A DNA stretch of 64,000 nucleotides from DASQPR01 sp963836785 (GCA_963836785.1 CAWIKW010000002.1:434001-498000), one strand, 5' to 3'; shown: positions 25,756 to 34,675, counted from the first letter of the stretch. Numbers and translations are program-made. Notes: a model not told the origin generated them from the letters alone.

Positions 25756-26607
25756 ATGATCGAGCGTGAGATTCGGCTGCCCCTCTTCTGCGACATCGGT
25801 CTGGCCGAGCGCATCGAACGCGTCGAGGCGCAGCTCATAGCCTTAGCGAGTGAGTCGGCCGGGCGTCGGCGGGCGGACACGACCGGGTTCGTGCTCCGCA
25901 TCGCCGGGGGCGTAGCGAGCTTCGCTGAGACGGGCTCGCCGTTCAACAAGATCGCCGGACTAGGGTTCCACGGTTTGCCGAGCGCGGCCGACCTCGACCG
26001 TGTCGAGCAAGCGTTTGCCGCTCGCGGCGAGCCCGTCCAGATAGAGCTCGCGCACCTGGCCGACCCGACGATCGGTGAGCTGCTGACCGGACGAGGGTAC
26101 CGGCTCGTGGGTTTCGAAAACGTGCTCGGACTGGCCCTCCGTGACGAGCCAGAGCGCATCATGCCCCCTGGCATCGAGGTCCGGCCGGGCGGCGACGATT
26201 TCGAGGCGTGGCTCGACGTCGTCGTCGACGGCGTTGCCCATCCGGACACGCAAGGCGTGCCCACCCACGAGGACTTTCCCCGGGACGTCGTGGAGAAGGC
26301 CGAGCGCGATTTCATAGCCGCCGGCGTCCGGCCGTACCTGGCGCTGTGCGATGGCGCTGTCGCCGGCGGGGGGAGCCTTCACCTGGCCGACGGAGTCGCG
26401 CAGCTCACTGGCGCCGCCACCGCGCCTGAGCATCGCCGGCGAGGTGTCCAAACGGCGTTGCTCGCCGCCCGTCTCGCGGATGCCGCGGCGGCCGGCTGCG
26501 ACGTCGCTGTCGTCACCACACAACCGGGATCAAAGTCGCAGCAGAACGTGCAGCGGCGCGGCTTCGACCTGCTCTACACCCGGGCCATTCTGTTGAAGCG
26601 GCCGTGA
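25756..26607 (+). CDS. GNAT-family N-acetyltransferase
   Basis: This 283-residue protein has a C-terminal GNAT domain: AQLTGAATAPEHRRRGVQTALLAARLADAA contains the acetyl-CoA loop (H-R-R-R-G-V/I) near residue 220. It is followed by VTTQPGSKSQQNVQRRGFDLLYTRAIL, the typical last strand. The N-terminal half is a degenerate GNAT-like or substrate domain. It is divergent from the ECF sigma gene (173-bp gap if GTG 25582 is used) and is followed after 24 bp by a VOC gene, so the two may form an operon. Acyl acceptor unknown. Confidence 0.85.
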   Translation: MIEREIRLPLFCDIGLAERIERVEAQLIALASESAGRRRADTTGFVLRIAGGVASFAETGSPFNKIAGLGFHGLPSAADLDRVEQAFAARGEPVQIELAHLADPTIGELLTGRGYRLVGFENVLGLALRDEPERIMPPGIEVRPGGDDFEAWLDVVVDGVAHPDTQGVPTHEDFPRDVVEKAERDFIAAGVRPYLALCDGAVAGGGSLHLADGVAQLTGAATAPEHRRRGVQTALLAARLADAAAAGCDVAVVTTQPGSKSQQNVQRRGFDLLYTRAILLKRP

Positions 26608-26631
26608 AGCGACGCGATCGAGGGGGAGCGC

Positions 26632-27000
26632 ATGAAGGTACGAATCGCCCGCCAGACAGAGCGTATGGACGAGGTGGTCGCGTTCTACCGCGAAGGGCTT
26701 GGGCTTCCAGAGCTCACCCGGTTCGTCGACCACGACGGCTACAACGGCGTGATGCTCGATCTTCCCGGGACTGGCGCTCACCTTGAGTTCACGTCGACGC
26801 CTCACGTCGCGGCACCGAGCCCGCACGTTGAGGACCTGCTGGTGCTGTACGTGGACACGTGGGAAGTGGTCGACCGGCTGGTGAGTGCGGCCGGTGTTTC
26901 CGCGGTGCCCAGCGCTAATCCGTACTGGGATCGGGTTGGTGTCACAATCCTTGATCCCGACGGCTTCCGCGTCGTGCTCGTCGCTGGATCATGGCCCTGA
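26632..27000 (+). CDS. VOC-family protein (glyoxalase/dioxygenase fold)
   Basis: This 122-residue protein has two beta-alpha-beta-beta-beta modules of the vicinal-oxygen-chelate fold. The first is VRIARQTERMDEVVAFYREGLGLPEL with GAHLEFT. The second ends VTILDPDGFRVVLVAGS. It resembles the YycE-like group rather than a known glyoxalase I. A strong GGGGGAG ribosome site precedes ATG 26632. A weak GCCCC-GTGC-GGGGC hairpin (27012-27025) follows its stop and could end the transcript. Confidence 0.88.
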   Translation: MKVRIARQTERMDEVVAFYREGLGLPELTRFVDHDGYNGVMLDLPGTGAHLEFTSTPHVAAPSPHVEDLLVLYVDTWEVVDRLVSAAGVSAVPSANPYWDRVGVTILDPDGFRVVLVAGSWP

Positions 27001-27135
27001 CTGAGCCACCCGCCCCGTGCGGGGCAGGACAGCTATCGCGGTGGCGGTTCCCGGCCGCCGAAGAAACGGTCGACACGGCTCGGCGCGTAGGACCTGATGA
27101 ACACACCGAAATGCTTTGACCGAAAGGCGATCCCG

Positions 27136-27852
27136 ATGACCCAGCCGCTTGCCCGCTACGACGACCTCAACGCCCTGTTCGTGAACTGCACGCTCAAGCG
27201 CTCCCCGGAGCTCAGCCACACCGGCGGTCTGGTCGACATCAGCCGCGCCATCATGGAAAGGCACGGCGTGAACGTGGACGTCTTCCGCGCGGTCGACCAC
27301 GACATCGCCACTGGCGTCTGGCCGGACATGACCGAGCACGGCTGGGCCACCGACGAGTGGCCCGACCTGTATCAGCGAGTGGTCCGGTCCGACATTCTGG
27401 TTATCGCCGGCCCGATCTGGCTGGGTGACAACAGCTCGGTCACCAAACGAGTCATCGAGCGGCTGTACGCGTGCTCGTCGCTGCTCAACGACGCCGGCCA
27501 ATACGCCTTTTACGGCCGCGTCGGCGGCTGCCTCATCACCGGCAACGAGGACGGCATCAAGCACTGTGCCATGAACATCCTCTACAGCCTTCAACACCTC
27601 GGGTACGTGATCCCGCCGCAGGCCGACGCCGGCTGGATCGGTGAGGCCGGACCGGGACCGTCCTATCTTGACCCGGGATCGGGTGGGCCGGACAACGACT
27701 TCACCAATCGCAACACCACTTTCATGACATGGAACCTGATGCACCTGGCGCGGATGGTCAAGGACGCGGGTGGCATTCCGGCGTACGGCAACCAGCGTCG
27801 GGAGTGGGACGCAGGCGCCCGGTTCGATTTCGCGAATCCCGAGTACCGATGA
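27136..27852 (+). CDS. NAD(P)H-dependent FMN reductase / flavodoxin-fold oxidoreductase
   Basis: This 238-residue flavodoxin-like protein starts with ALFVNCTLKRSPELSHT, the FMN phosphate loop of the NADPH-dependent FMN reductase family. SDILVIAGPIWLGDNSSVTKRVIERL near residue 80 is the second flavin-binding segment. GCLITGNEDGIKHC follows. Members reduce quinones, nitro compounds or free flavin. ATG 27136 was chosen because AAAGGCG precedes it; the ATG at 27097 gives a non-homologous extension. It is separated from the VOC gene by 135 bp. Confidence 0.88.
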   Translation: MTQPLARYDDLNALFVNCTLKRSPELSHTGGLVDISRAIMERHGVNVDVFRAVDHDIATGVWPDMTEHGWATDEWPDLYQRVVRSDILVIAGPIWLGDNSSVTKRVIERLYACSSLLNDAGQYAFYGRVGGCLITGNEDGIKHCAMNILYSLQHLGYVIPPQADAGWIGEAGPGPSYLDPGSGGPDNDFTNRNTTFMTWNLMHLARMVKDAGGIPAYGNQRREWDAGARFDFANPEYR

Positions 27853-27923
27853 CCCTTACGGTTCCGTTAGGCGGACACGTCCGATGCGGCTGGCGTGGCG
27901 ATCACGCCGTTACGCTCAGCGGC

Positions 27924-28004
27924 GTGCCCGACAACCGGCGAGCGTCGAGACCTCTTCCAACCGAGGTCGATCTCGTGGCGGCTCTGCGGTCCGGCGACAA
28001 ATGA
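27924..28004 (+). pseudogene. sigma-factor-like N-terminal fragment
   Basis: GTG 27924 opens 26 codons ending LPTEVDLVAALRSGDK and then TGA. This resembles the beginning of ECF sigma factors, where ...DLVAALRAGD..AF.. leads into region 2. No continuation is found in any frame before the convergent YdjM-like gene. It may be a truncated gene end or coincidence. Confidence 0.3.
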
Positions 28005-28011
28005 TCGGCGG

Positions 28012-28824
28012 CTATCCGGTGAACCGGCCGATTTGGGTGCTCGCCCAGTGTTGGGCTAGTCCGGCGGCGGCGCCGAGCGAGACGAGGAAGAACATCGTGC
28101 GTAGGACGATGACTTCCATGGCCCCGCCGACCTTGACGGCGACGGCGTTGGGCACACCGACGTCGTACCACCTGCGGCGGGCGATCGGCAGCGGCCAGAA
28201 CAGCGGGCAGCCCTCTTTCGTGATGACGTCGCCGAGGAGATGGACGAGGCAGCCGACACCGATGGACAGGCCCAACACCGGGTAGCCGCGACCGGTGGAC
28301 AGGTGGTGGTAGGCGAGGTAGGTGGTCCACCCGGCGACGGCCGTGACCAGGAGCCAGCCGGCCCGTTTCGACCAGCGGGCGAACAGTCCACGCAGCGCCA
28401 TGGCGAATGACAGGAACAGCGTGACAAGCACGGCGGTCTTGCCGTACCGGGCGCAGCCGGCATACACACCCCAGCCGACGAGCGCGGTGAAGATCAGTGT
28501 GTGGGTGAGCGTACGGTGCCCGTTGTGCCGGTGCGGGTCACGGTGCGTCTTCGTCACGTCGTACACGCCGAGGGAGACCTTTTCGATGCATTCGGCGGTG
28601 AACAGCGACACGACACCGAAGGTGTGCGCGACGGTCGCGCCGCCCTTGTCCGCGGTGACGCGGCCGGACAGGTCGAGATCGGGTACGAGCGCGCCGCCGG
28701 CACACATCGCCGTACCGATCGCGATCTGCGCCGGCGACTGGTGAAAGTGCGCGAACTGCATAGCTCCGAACGAGGCGGCGAGCCAGACGGCGGCGCCGGA
28801 CAGAGCATGGGACGGCCCGAGCAT
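28012..28824 (-). CDS. YdjM-like membrane protein (metal-dependent hydrolase family)
   Basis: This 270-residue integral membrane protein has about six hydrophobic segments and the DUF457/YdjM pattern. The N-terminal GPSHALSGAAVWLA carries a conserved His. GGALVPDLDLSGRV carries Asp residues, HRTLTHTLIF carries the H-R-x-x-T-H motif, and GCLVHLLGDVITKEG carries His and Asp. Together these resemble a metal-binding site in the membrane. Escherichia coli YdjM is SOS-induced, but no LexA box was identified here. It is convergent with the preceding flavoprotein gene. Confidence 0.87.
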   Translation of the reverse strand: MLGPSHALSGAAVWLAASFGAMQFAHFHQSPAQIAIGTAMCAGGALVPDLDLSGRVTADKGGATVAHTFGVVSLFTAECIEKVSLGVYDVTKTHRDPHRHNGHRTLTHTLIFTALVGWGVYAGCARYGKTAVLVTLFLSFAMALRGLFARWSKRAGWLLVTAVAGWTTYLAYHHLSTGRGYPVLGLSIGVGCLVHLLGDVITKEGCPLFWPLPIARRRWYDVGVPNAVAVKVGGAMEVIVLRTMFFLVSLGAAAGLAQHWASTQIGRFTG

Positions 28825-29335
28825 GGGTCGATGACCTCCGCGGTTGATGGTGGGTCTGAAGACGCGGCGGGCGTCGCCCGGGTACGCGGTTCCGGGTGCC
28901 GTCCACGCTTGTGTCAGCCGTTGTTTACGCCATCACGGCGGCCGTGTCCACGCGCCGCGCTGGAGCACGATGAGTCCACTGTGTCCGGTACGTACTGGAC
29001 ACTCGCAGGTCAACACCGGAGTTCCGAGCGAAGGCTATGTCCAAGGTCACGCCGGTCATCCGACCCGACGCGTCCCACACCGAGCGTATGCGGCCGCAAC
29101 ATTAAACGGAGCAACAACCGGTTGACGACGTGATGTTGCTCCACGGTCGAGTTCATTGTTCCGCTGCGTGGGACGGCGTACGGCGCCTATCGTCGATGCA
29201 ACGGCTGATGTGATCCGCGGAACGATCGCCTCAGCTGCTGCGCATGGTGCCCGGCGGCGACGCGGGAACTTGCGGCCCGTGTCGTTGCCCGCCATCGAGC
29301 GGCACCAATCAAATGGCAACCGCACGGAGGATCCC
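28825..29335. other. intergenic region with no recognised gene
   Basis: About 510 bp separate two divergently transcribed genes. Open frames here show no family features. The ribosome site CGGAGG at 29325-29330 belongs to the next gene. It probably holds promoters for both sides, but I could not place them with confidence. Confidence 0.4.
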
Positions 29336-29695
29336 ATGAATGGCGCAGTATTGATCCGCTGGGGCGCGAGCATCCCAAATCGGGAGGCCGCGGGCCTGGA
29401 TGTGTTTGGAAAGACGGTCGCCCGCTTCGAGGAGCTGGCCAAGTCGGGCCGCGTTCACGGCCATCAGGAGTATTTCTCGGTCACCGGCCGCAATGGCGGC
29501 TTCATGATGATCGACGGTGAGCTGGATGAGCTCATGAAGATCCTCGTGGAAGACGAGACGATTCGGCTGACCGACCAGGCGAGTGCCATCGTATCCGATC
29601 TTGAGATTCAGGCGTTCGCCGGCGGCAACGATCAAGCGACCCAGCAGCTCGTAACGGCGTACACGGCGAATCTGCAGGAGATCGGTTACATGTAA
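29336..29695 (+). CDS. conserved hypothetical protein, YciI/YCII-like fold
   Basis: This 119-residue soluble protein begins MNGAVLIRWG and has a beta-alpha-beta pattern (FGKTVARFEELAKSGRVHGHQEYFSVTG, then GGFMMIDGELDELMKIL). It fits small dimeric alpha+beta barrels such as YciI-like proteins. I do not recognise a precise family. CGGAGG stands 5 bases before the ATG. A GYD-domain gene follows after 57 bp on the same strand, so the two probably form an operon of small barrel proteins. Confidence 0.7.
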   Translation: MNGAVLIRWGASIPNREAAGLDVFGKTVARFEELAKSGRVHGHQEYFSVTGRNGGFMMIDGELDELMKILVEDETIRLTDQASAIVSDLEIQAFAGGNDQATQQLVTAYTANLQEIGYM

Positions 29696-29752
29696 CGCGC
29701 GCGGGCTCGCACCCTGTGTCGCTCGGTATGCATCAACGGAGGTGAGTGCGCA

Positions 29753-30046
29753 ATGGCGACGTACATCAGTCTGCTCAACTGGACGGATCAAGGCATCCGA
29801 AACTTCGCGGACACTCTGGCCCGCGCAGACGCGGCGAAGGCTCTGGCGCAGCGGATGGGCGGCAGCGTCACGAATATTTTCTGGACGGTCGGCCAATACG
29901 ACCTGGTGACTGTCGCCGATTTCCCGGATGACGAGAGCGGGACGGCGTTTCTGCTCGCGCTCGGCTCACAGGGCAACGTTCGCTCGACAACGCTTCGTGC
30001 CTACAACGCGAGCGAGGTCGCCGGGGTCATCAGCAAGCTCAGCTGA
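29753..30046 (+). CDS. GYD-domain protein
   Basis: This 97-residue protein carries the GYD-domain signature: YISLLNWTDQGIRNF at the start, then GGSVTNIFWTVGQYDLVTVADFPDD, where GQYD is the naming motif. The domain forms a small dimeric barrel of unknown biochemical role. GGAGGTGAGTGCGC precedes the ATG. Pairing with another small barrel protein upstream suggests a shared role, which cannot be deduced further. Confidence 0.9.
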   Translation: MATYISLLNWTDQGIRNFADTLARADAAKALAQRMGGSVTNIFWTVGQYDLVTVADFPDDESGTAFLLALGSQGNVRSTTLRAYNASEVAGVISKLS

Positions 30047-30132
30047 TTCATCCACGCGGGACCCGGTGGTGGTCGGTCGTGAGCGTCTCATACCCGATGA
30101 CAGGGGAGTGGTGCCGCGAAGCCACCAGCCGG

Positions 30133-31623
30133 TTACCTGAGCGGCTGTGGATAGGGTGGCTTGCCCGATGTGTAGAGCCATGAACGCAGGAACGCATCGA
30201 GTGAGCGTCCGGAGACCTGGTCGGCGTACGCGATGAACTCGGCTGTTGTCGCGTCACCACCGGCGTGAAGCTGGGCCCAGCCGCGGATGATCCGCCAGAA
30301 CGTGGCATCGCCGACCGTGATGCGGAGTGCCTCAAGGGTCGCCGCGCCGCGCGTGTACACGGTGTCGTCGAACAGCGAGTCCAGTGTCGGCTTCGCGGGT
30401 GGATCGAGCGGGAACCGGTCGGACTTGCCGTACAGGCGGTCGAAGGACTCCTTCGGCGTACGGCCGCCGATGTGCTGCGACCAGAGCCACTCGGCGTAGG
30501 TGGCGAAGCCCTCGTTGAGCCAGATGTCGGACCAGTCGGCGATCGTGACGTTGTCGCCGAACCATTGATGCGCCAGTTCGTGCGCCATGATGTCGTTTGC
30601 ATCGTCAGGCGAGTCGAAGTCGTCCGCCGAGTAAGACGGCCGGGTCTGGTTCTCCAAGGCGTCGAGGTCGGGCTGCGTGTAGACGATGCCGCCGACGGAC
30701 TTGAACGGGTACGGCCCGAACTGGCTGGCCAGGAAGTCGACAATCGTCGGAGTGTTGGCCAGTTCCGCGTCGACCGTGCGCGGCAACGCATCCGGGACGG
30801 CGAGCACGACCGGCAGGCCGTTGTGTTTCGTGATGCTCACCCGGTACTTGCCGATCGCGACGATGGCAAGATAGCTCGCCATCGGCGCTGCCTCGACCCA
30901 CCGCCAGGTGGTATGCGGTCCCTTGACCCGCTTACTGGCCAGCACCCCGTTGGACACGGCGGCGAGCCCGGTCGGCGCCGTGATGGTGATGTCATAGCTG
31001 GCCTTGTCGGTCAGCCGGTCGTTGACCGGGAACCACGTCGCGGCGACTTGCGGCTGACCCTGTACCAGCGCCCCATCCGGCTGCGCAATGAAGCCTTGCA
31101 GACCAAAGGCGTTGCCGTTGTACGGCCGAGGCACACCACCGTACTTGATCGTTGTCGTGAAGGCGGTGTCCAGGCCGATCGGGCGCGCGGGAGTGATGGT
31201 GAGCTTGTCGCCGGCGACGCTGAACTTCGCCGCCCGACCACCGACCGCCGCCGATGTGACGGTCAGAGCGTGCAGATCCAGACTGAAGCTGGACAGCGCC
31301 TGCGTCGAGGTTGCGGTGATCGTTACCCCGCCGGTCAGCACCCGCGTCGTCGGGTCGTACGCAATCCCGATCGCGTAGCGGCCAACGTCGTAGCCGCCGT
31401 TGCCGTCGTCCGGAAGCAGCGAGTCGGTCGACCTCGACGAGCCCGGCATCGGAGTTCTCGATCCCTCGAGCTGGGGGCTGCCGCGAGTGGGGGTCGACGC
31501 TGGTGGAGCGCTCGTGATGCCAGACGTGTGGCGTGTTGGCGGGCTGGGTGACGATGAGCATCCGGCGGCACATACTGCGGCGGCGATCCCGGCGGCCACG
31601 CCGGTGACCAGACGTCGACGCAC
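30133..31623 (-). CDS. M1-family metallopeptidase lipoprotein
   Basis: This 496-residue zinc aminopeptidase-like protein is anchored outside the membrane. The signal peptide RRRLVTGVAAGIAAAVCAAGC ends in a lipobox Cys near residue 22. The catalytic site is complete: HELAH, then Glu 18 residues later in NEGFATY, and a downstream Tyr-containing segment. The N-terminal beta domain, with a GVTITATST strand and the PRPYNGNAFGLQG loop, is typical of M1 enzymes. GTG 31623 follows GGGAGG; the longer open frame upstream is not homologous. It probably degrades peptides on the cell surface. Confidence 0.92.
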   Translation of the reverse strand: MRRRLVTGVAAGIAAAVCAAGCSSSPSPPTRHTSGITSAPPASTPTRGSPQLEGSRTPMPGSSRSTDSLLPDDGNGGYDVGRYAIGIAYDPTTRVLTGGVTITATSTQALSSFSLDLHALTVTSAAVGGRAAKFSVAGDKLTITPARPIGLDTAFTTTIKYGGVPRPYNGNAFGLQGFIAQPDGALVQGQPQVAATWFPVNDRLTDKASYDITITAPTGLAAVSNGVLASKRVKGPHTTWRWVEAAPMASYLAIVAIGKYRVSITKHNGLPVVLAVPDALPRTVDAELANTPTIVDFLASQFGPYPFKSVGGIVYTQPDLDALENQTRPSYSADDFDSPDDANDIMAHELAHQWFGDNVTIADWSDIWLNEGFATYAEWLWSQHIGGRTPKESFDRLYGKSDRFPLDPPAKPTLDSLFDDTVYTRGAATLEALRITVGDATFWRIIRGWAQLHAGGDATTAEFIAYADQVSGRSLDAFLRSWLYTSGKPPYPQPLR

Positions 31624-31766
31624 AACAGCCTCCCCCGGCGCTGCGTGAGCTCTGCTTGCACGGCCACGATACGGACGCCGTCGGCCAGGGCGTGCCGGAT
31701 TTGGCGAAGCCGGTCTGTCATGCCCGGAATTCGAGGGTGGTTCGAAACCGTTGCGGGGGTGAGCTC

Positions 31767-32378
31767 CTACTCGCGTGCGGCGGCAGCCTGCCGGAGTAGT
31801 TCCTCGCGATCCCACGTGAACGAGCCGGCGTGCAGCTCATCGAGTATCGAGGTGACCCAGCGCAGTTCGGCGTCGGTGATAGCACGTAGGTATTCAGTTT
31901 CGACCATCGCGATTCGCGGAATTTCGAGGCCCTCGATCTCCATCGCGAGTTCGGCGTCCAACTCGTCGACGCGTTTGATGAGCTGATCGCGCCGCTGTTC
32001 GAGCATCGTCTGGGCCGCTTTCGGCGTCTCCAACATCAGAAACGACAACGCGGCCGGGAACTCGGGGAACTCGTTGCGGGGCGTTGACACGATCTCGGCT
32101 AGCCATTGCTGCGTGGCCGCCCGTCCCGCGTCCGTCAGGTGGTACGTCGTGCGCTCCGGATAGCGCTCGTCACGGTCGGTTTCGCCGGCCGTGATCAGCC
32201 CGGCTTCGAGGAGTCGGTCGATCATCCGGTACAGGCTCGCCCGCTGATCCACGTTGACGACTTTGTCCTTGCCCCATCTCTTGATCAGCCGCTGGATTCC
32301 GTACGGGTGCATCGGTCCGTTTTCCAGCAGCCCGAGGATCGCCAGCGCGAGTGGGGAACGGCGGAACGTCGAGGTCAC
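31767..32378 (-). CDS. PadR-family transcriptional regulator
   Basis: This ~203-residue regulator has the PadR winged helix (SPLALAILGLLENGPMHPYGIQRLIKRWG, then SLYRMIDRLLEAGLI and the wing RTTYHLTDAGR). A long C-terminal coiled domain (AQTMLEQRRDQLIKRVDELDAEL) is used for dimer contacts in subfamily 1. GTG 32378 or ATG 32393 may start it. It is divergent from the hydrolase/esterase pair, and palindromes lie between, so it likely controls these genes and itself. Confidence 0.9.
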   Translation of the reverse strand: MTSTFRRSPLALAILGLLENGPMHPYGIQRLIKRWGKDKVVNVDQRASLYRMIDRLLEAGLITAGETDRDERYPERTTYHLTDAGRAATQQWLAEIVSTPRNEFPEFPAALSFLMLETPKAAQTMLEQRRDQLIKRVDELDAELAMEIEGLEIPRIAMVETEYLRAITDAELRWVTSILDELHAGSFTWDREELLRQAAAARE

Positions 32379-32414
32379 GCTCTCACCGTACACCCAAACT
32401 ACGTCCCGCTGATA

Positions 32415-32447
32415 CTAGTTGCATTGAAACTAGATCGTGTGCAACTA
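32415..32447. promoter_or_regulatory. overlapping inverted repeats (candidate PadR operator)
   Basis: CTAGTT (32415-32420) and AACTAG (32428-32433) form a perfect dyad with a 7-bp spacer. TAGTTGCA (32416-32423) is also the exact complement of TGCAACTA (32440-32447). The region lies between the PadR and hydrolase genes and overlaps where a promoter is expected. Such paired arms are typical of PadR sites. Confidence 0.6.
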
Positions 32448-32476
32448 TGGCTCCCATGTTGAAGACAGAGACAGCA

Positions 32477-33358
32477 ATGAGCTCCGGTTCGGTCGTCTCG
32501 CGGGACGGCACGTCGATCGGCTACCTGACCGTCGGCCGCGGCCCAGCGGTGGTGATCTTGCACGGCAGCATGGAGTCCGCACGCAGCCACACGCTGCTCG
32601 CCGAGCAGTTGGCCGACGATTTCACCGTGTACCTGCCCGACCGGCGGGGTCGCGGCATGTCTGGGCCGTACCGGCGTGATCACAGCATCCGGACCGAGGT
32701 CGAAGACCTGGCGGCGGTGATGGCCGCCTCAGGTGCGCACATGGCGTTCGGGGTCAGCGCAAGCGGACTGGTCGTGCTGGAAGCCGCTCGTACGCTGCCC
32801 GACCTTCGCAAGGTTGCGGTCTACGAGCCGGCGCTGGTCATGGATGGAGCGAAGCACACCGCATGGTTGAGCCGCTTCGACCGGGAAATGGCCGATGGCG
32901 ATACGGCCGCGGCGATGATCACGAGCATGGAGGGCTTGGAGCTTGGGCCGCCGGTGTTCAAGATCATCCCGCGCAGACTGTTGACCGCAATGACCGCCGC
33001 CGCGATGAAGAAAGAGGACCGCACGGCCGTCGCCGGCGCCGTCACGATGCGCCAGTTGGCCGCGACTTTGCACTACGAGGGAGCGCTCCTGGCAGAGTCG
33101 GCCGGGACCGTCGACGCATATTCGACTGTCGATGCCGATGTCTTGGTGCTCGGCGGCACGAAGGGGCTGCCGTTCCTCAAGTCTGGCCGCGATGCCCTCG
33201 CCAACACGTTGCCGCGCAACCGGCGGGTGGAGCTATCCGGTCTCCAGCACGGCGCGTCCAGCGATCCCAGCCCCACCAACCCGGGCGGCAAGCCCGAGAT
33301 CGTCGCCCAGATCGCGCGCGAGGTTCGCGCATTCTTCAAAGGAGAACACCAGCAATGA
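32477..33358 (+). CDS. alpha/beta hydrolase
   Basis: This ~293-residue alpha/beta-hydrolase-fold enzyme has the oxyanion segment VVILHGSMES near residue 25. The nucleophile elbow reads FGVSASGLVVLE; the usual GxSxG has Ser at the last position. A late His lies in SGLQHGASSDP. A downstream Asp in the VLGGTKG region is not obvious, so the catalytic acid is uncertain. ATG 32477 is preferred, with 32456 and 32447 as alternatives; the last lies inside the candidate operator. It is followed by the SGNH esterase gene with an ATGA overlap, forming a two-gene operon. Confidence 0.87.
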   Translation: MSSGSVVSRDGTSIGYLTVGRGPAVVILHGSMESARSHTLLAEQLADDFTVYLPDRRGRGMSGPYRRDHSIRTEVEDLAAVMAASGAHMAFGVSASGLVVLEAARTLPDLRKVAVYEPALVMDGAKHTAWLSRFDREMADGDTAAAMITSMEGLELGPPVFKIIPRRLLTAMTAAAMKKEDRTAVAGAVTMRQLAATLHYEGALLAESAGTVDAYSTVDADVLVLGGTKGLPFLKSGRDALANTLPRNRRVELSGLQHGASSDPSPTNPGGKPEIVAQIAREVRAFFKGEHQQ

Positions 33359-34626
33359 GCATCCGCAGTAGGGCGGTCGCGGTCGCATCGGTCGCGGTCG
33401 TGGCCGGTGCGCTCGTCGCCGCATCGACGGCCAACGCGGCGATCCGGCCGGCCACTCGTTGGACCGCGACGTGGGCTTCGGCGATGCAACGACCGGTCGC
33501 GGCCGATGCCCCGACCGGGCCGAACTGGTCCGTCGGCGGCTTCAACCACCAGACGGTACGGCAGATCGCACGGATCAGCCGCGGCGGAAGCCAGGTCCGC
33601 ATCCGGCTGTCCAACGTGTACGGCACGAAGCCGCTGACGATCACCGGCGCCACGATCGCGGCCACCCGCGACGGTGCGTCGGTCCAGCCGGGCAGCGTTC
33701 GGTACGTGAGCTTCCACGGCGCACGGTCGACGTCAATCGCGGCCGGCGCCATCGCAACCTCCGACGCCGTACGCCTCCGGGTGACCACGTTGGAATCGCT
33801 GACGGTCACGCTGTATCTCGCGGGCTCGACCGGACCCGCGACGTTCCACGAGGACGGCCTCACCACGACGTACGAGGCCGCCGGCGATCACCGCGTCGAC
33901 ACCGATGGTGACGCATTCGGCGGTGCGACGAGCCACTCGTTTTACTACCTCACCGGTATCGATGTGGCTGGCGGTCCGACGCGCGACGCGGTCGTGACGT
34001 TCGGGGATTCGATCACCAACGGGCACAACTCGACCGTCGGCGGCAACGACCGGTACTCCGACGCGTTGGCCGTACGGCTTGCGCAAGCACACCGGGCGAT
34101 CGGCGTGGCCAACAGCGGCATCACCGGAAACGAGCTGATCAACGGGTTGCCCTGCTTCGGCGACCCGGGACTGGACCGCTTCCATCGAGACGCGCTCGAC
34201 GAACCCGGCGTCCGCACGATCGTCCTGCTGGAAGGAGCGAACGACATCTGGGACAGCGAGGGCGCGTACGGCGGCTGTGGTGAGACACCTCGGGTCACCG
34301 CGGACCAGATCATCGATGCGTACGCCACGCTCATCCGGGCCGCCCACGCCCGCGGAATCCGGGTGATCGGAGCCACGATCACTCCGTTCAAAGCGCCGTA
34401 CATATCGGCCGAGGACTTCACCCGGGCCGAAACGATTCGCGACGCCGTTAACACCTGGATCCTGCACTCGGGCGCGTACGACGCCGTGGTCGACTTCGCC
34501 AAGGCGGTCGCCGACCCGGCCGATCCGCAACAGATGAACCCGGCCTACAACTCCGGCGACTTCCTGCATCCCAACGACGCTGGTTACCGGGCGATCGCCG
34601 ACGCGTTCAACCTCAACACACTCTGA
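33355..34626 (+). CDS. secreted SGNH/GDSL-family esterase
   Basis: This 423-residue exported esterase has a Sec signal (VAVASVAVVAGALVAASTANA-A). The first ~200 residues form a beta domain common in actinobacterial secreted GDSL proteins (RWTATWASAMQRP). The SGNH blocks then appear in order: the nucleophile in VTFGDSITNG, NSGITGNELI, GANDIWD, and the final Asp-x-x-His pair in SGDFLHPNDAGY. Probable targets are ester-linked groups on glycans or lipids. GGAGA precedes the ATG, which overlaps the hydrolase stop. A perfect hairpin ends the unit. Confidence 0.93.
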   Translation: MSIRSRAVAVASVAVVAGALVAASTANAAIRPATRWTATWASAMQRPVAADAPTGPNWSVGGFNHQTVRQIARISRGGSQVRIRLSNVYGTKPLTITGATIAATRDGASVQPGSVRYVSFHGARSTSIAAGAIATSDAVRLRVTTLESLTVTLYLAGSTGPATFHEDGLTTTYEAAGDHRVDTDGDAFGGATSHSFYYLTGIDVAGGPTRDAVVTFGDSITNGHNSTVGGNDRYSDALAVRLAQAHRAIGVANSGITGNELINGLPCFGDPGLDRFHRDALDEPGVRTIVLLEGANDIWDSEGAYGGCGETPRVTADQIIDAYATLIRAAHARGIRVIGATITPFKAPYISAEDFTRAETIRDAVNTWILHSGAYDAVVDFAKAVADPADPQQMNPAYNSGDFLHPNDAGYRAIADAFNLNTL

Positions 34627-34639
34627 CCGACACTATGAC

Positions 34640-34675
34640 CGGTAGGCCACCTCGATCCGTCGAGGTGGCCTACCG
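34640..34675 (+). terminator. perfect 16-bp hairpin terminator
   Basis: A 16-bp perfect inverted repeat (CGGTAGGCCACCTCGA / TCGAGGTGGCCTACCG) with a TCCG loop lies 13 bases after the SGNH stop. No T-run follows, which is common in high-GC actinobacteria. It separates the operon from the next plus-strand gene and should act as a strong terminator. Confidence 0.85.
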
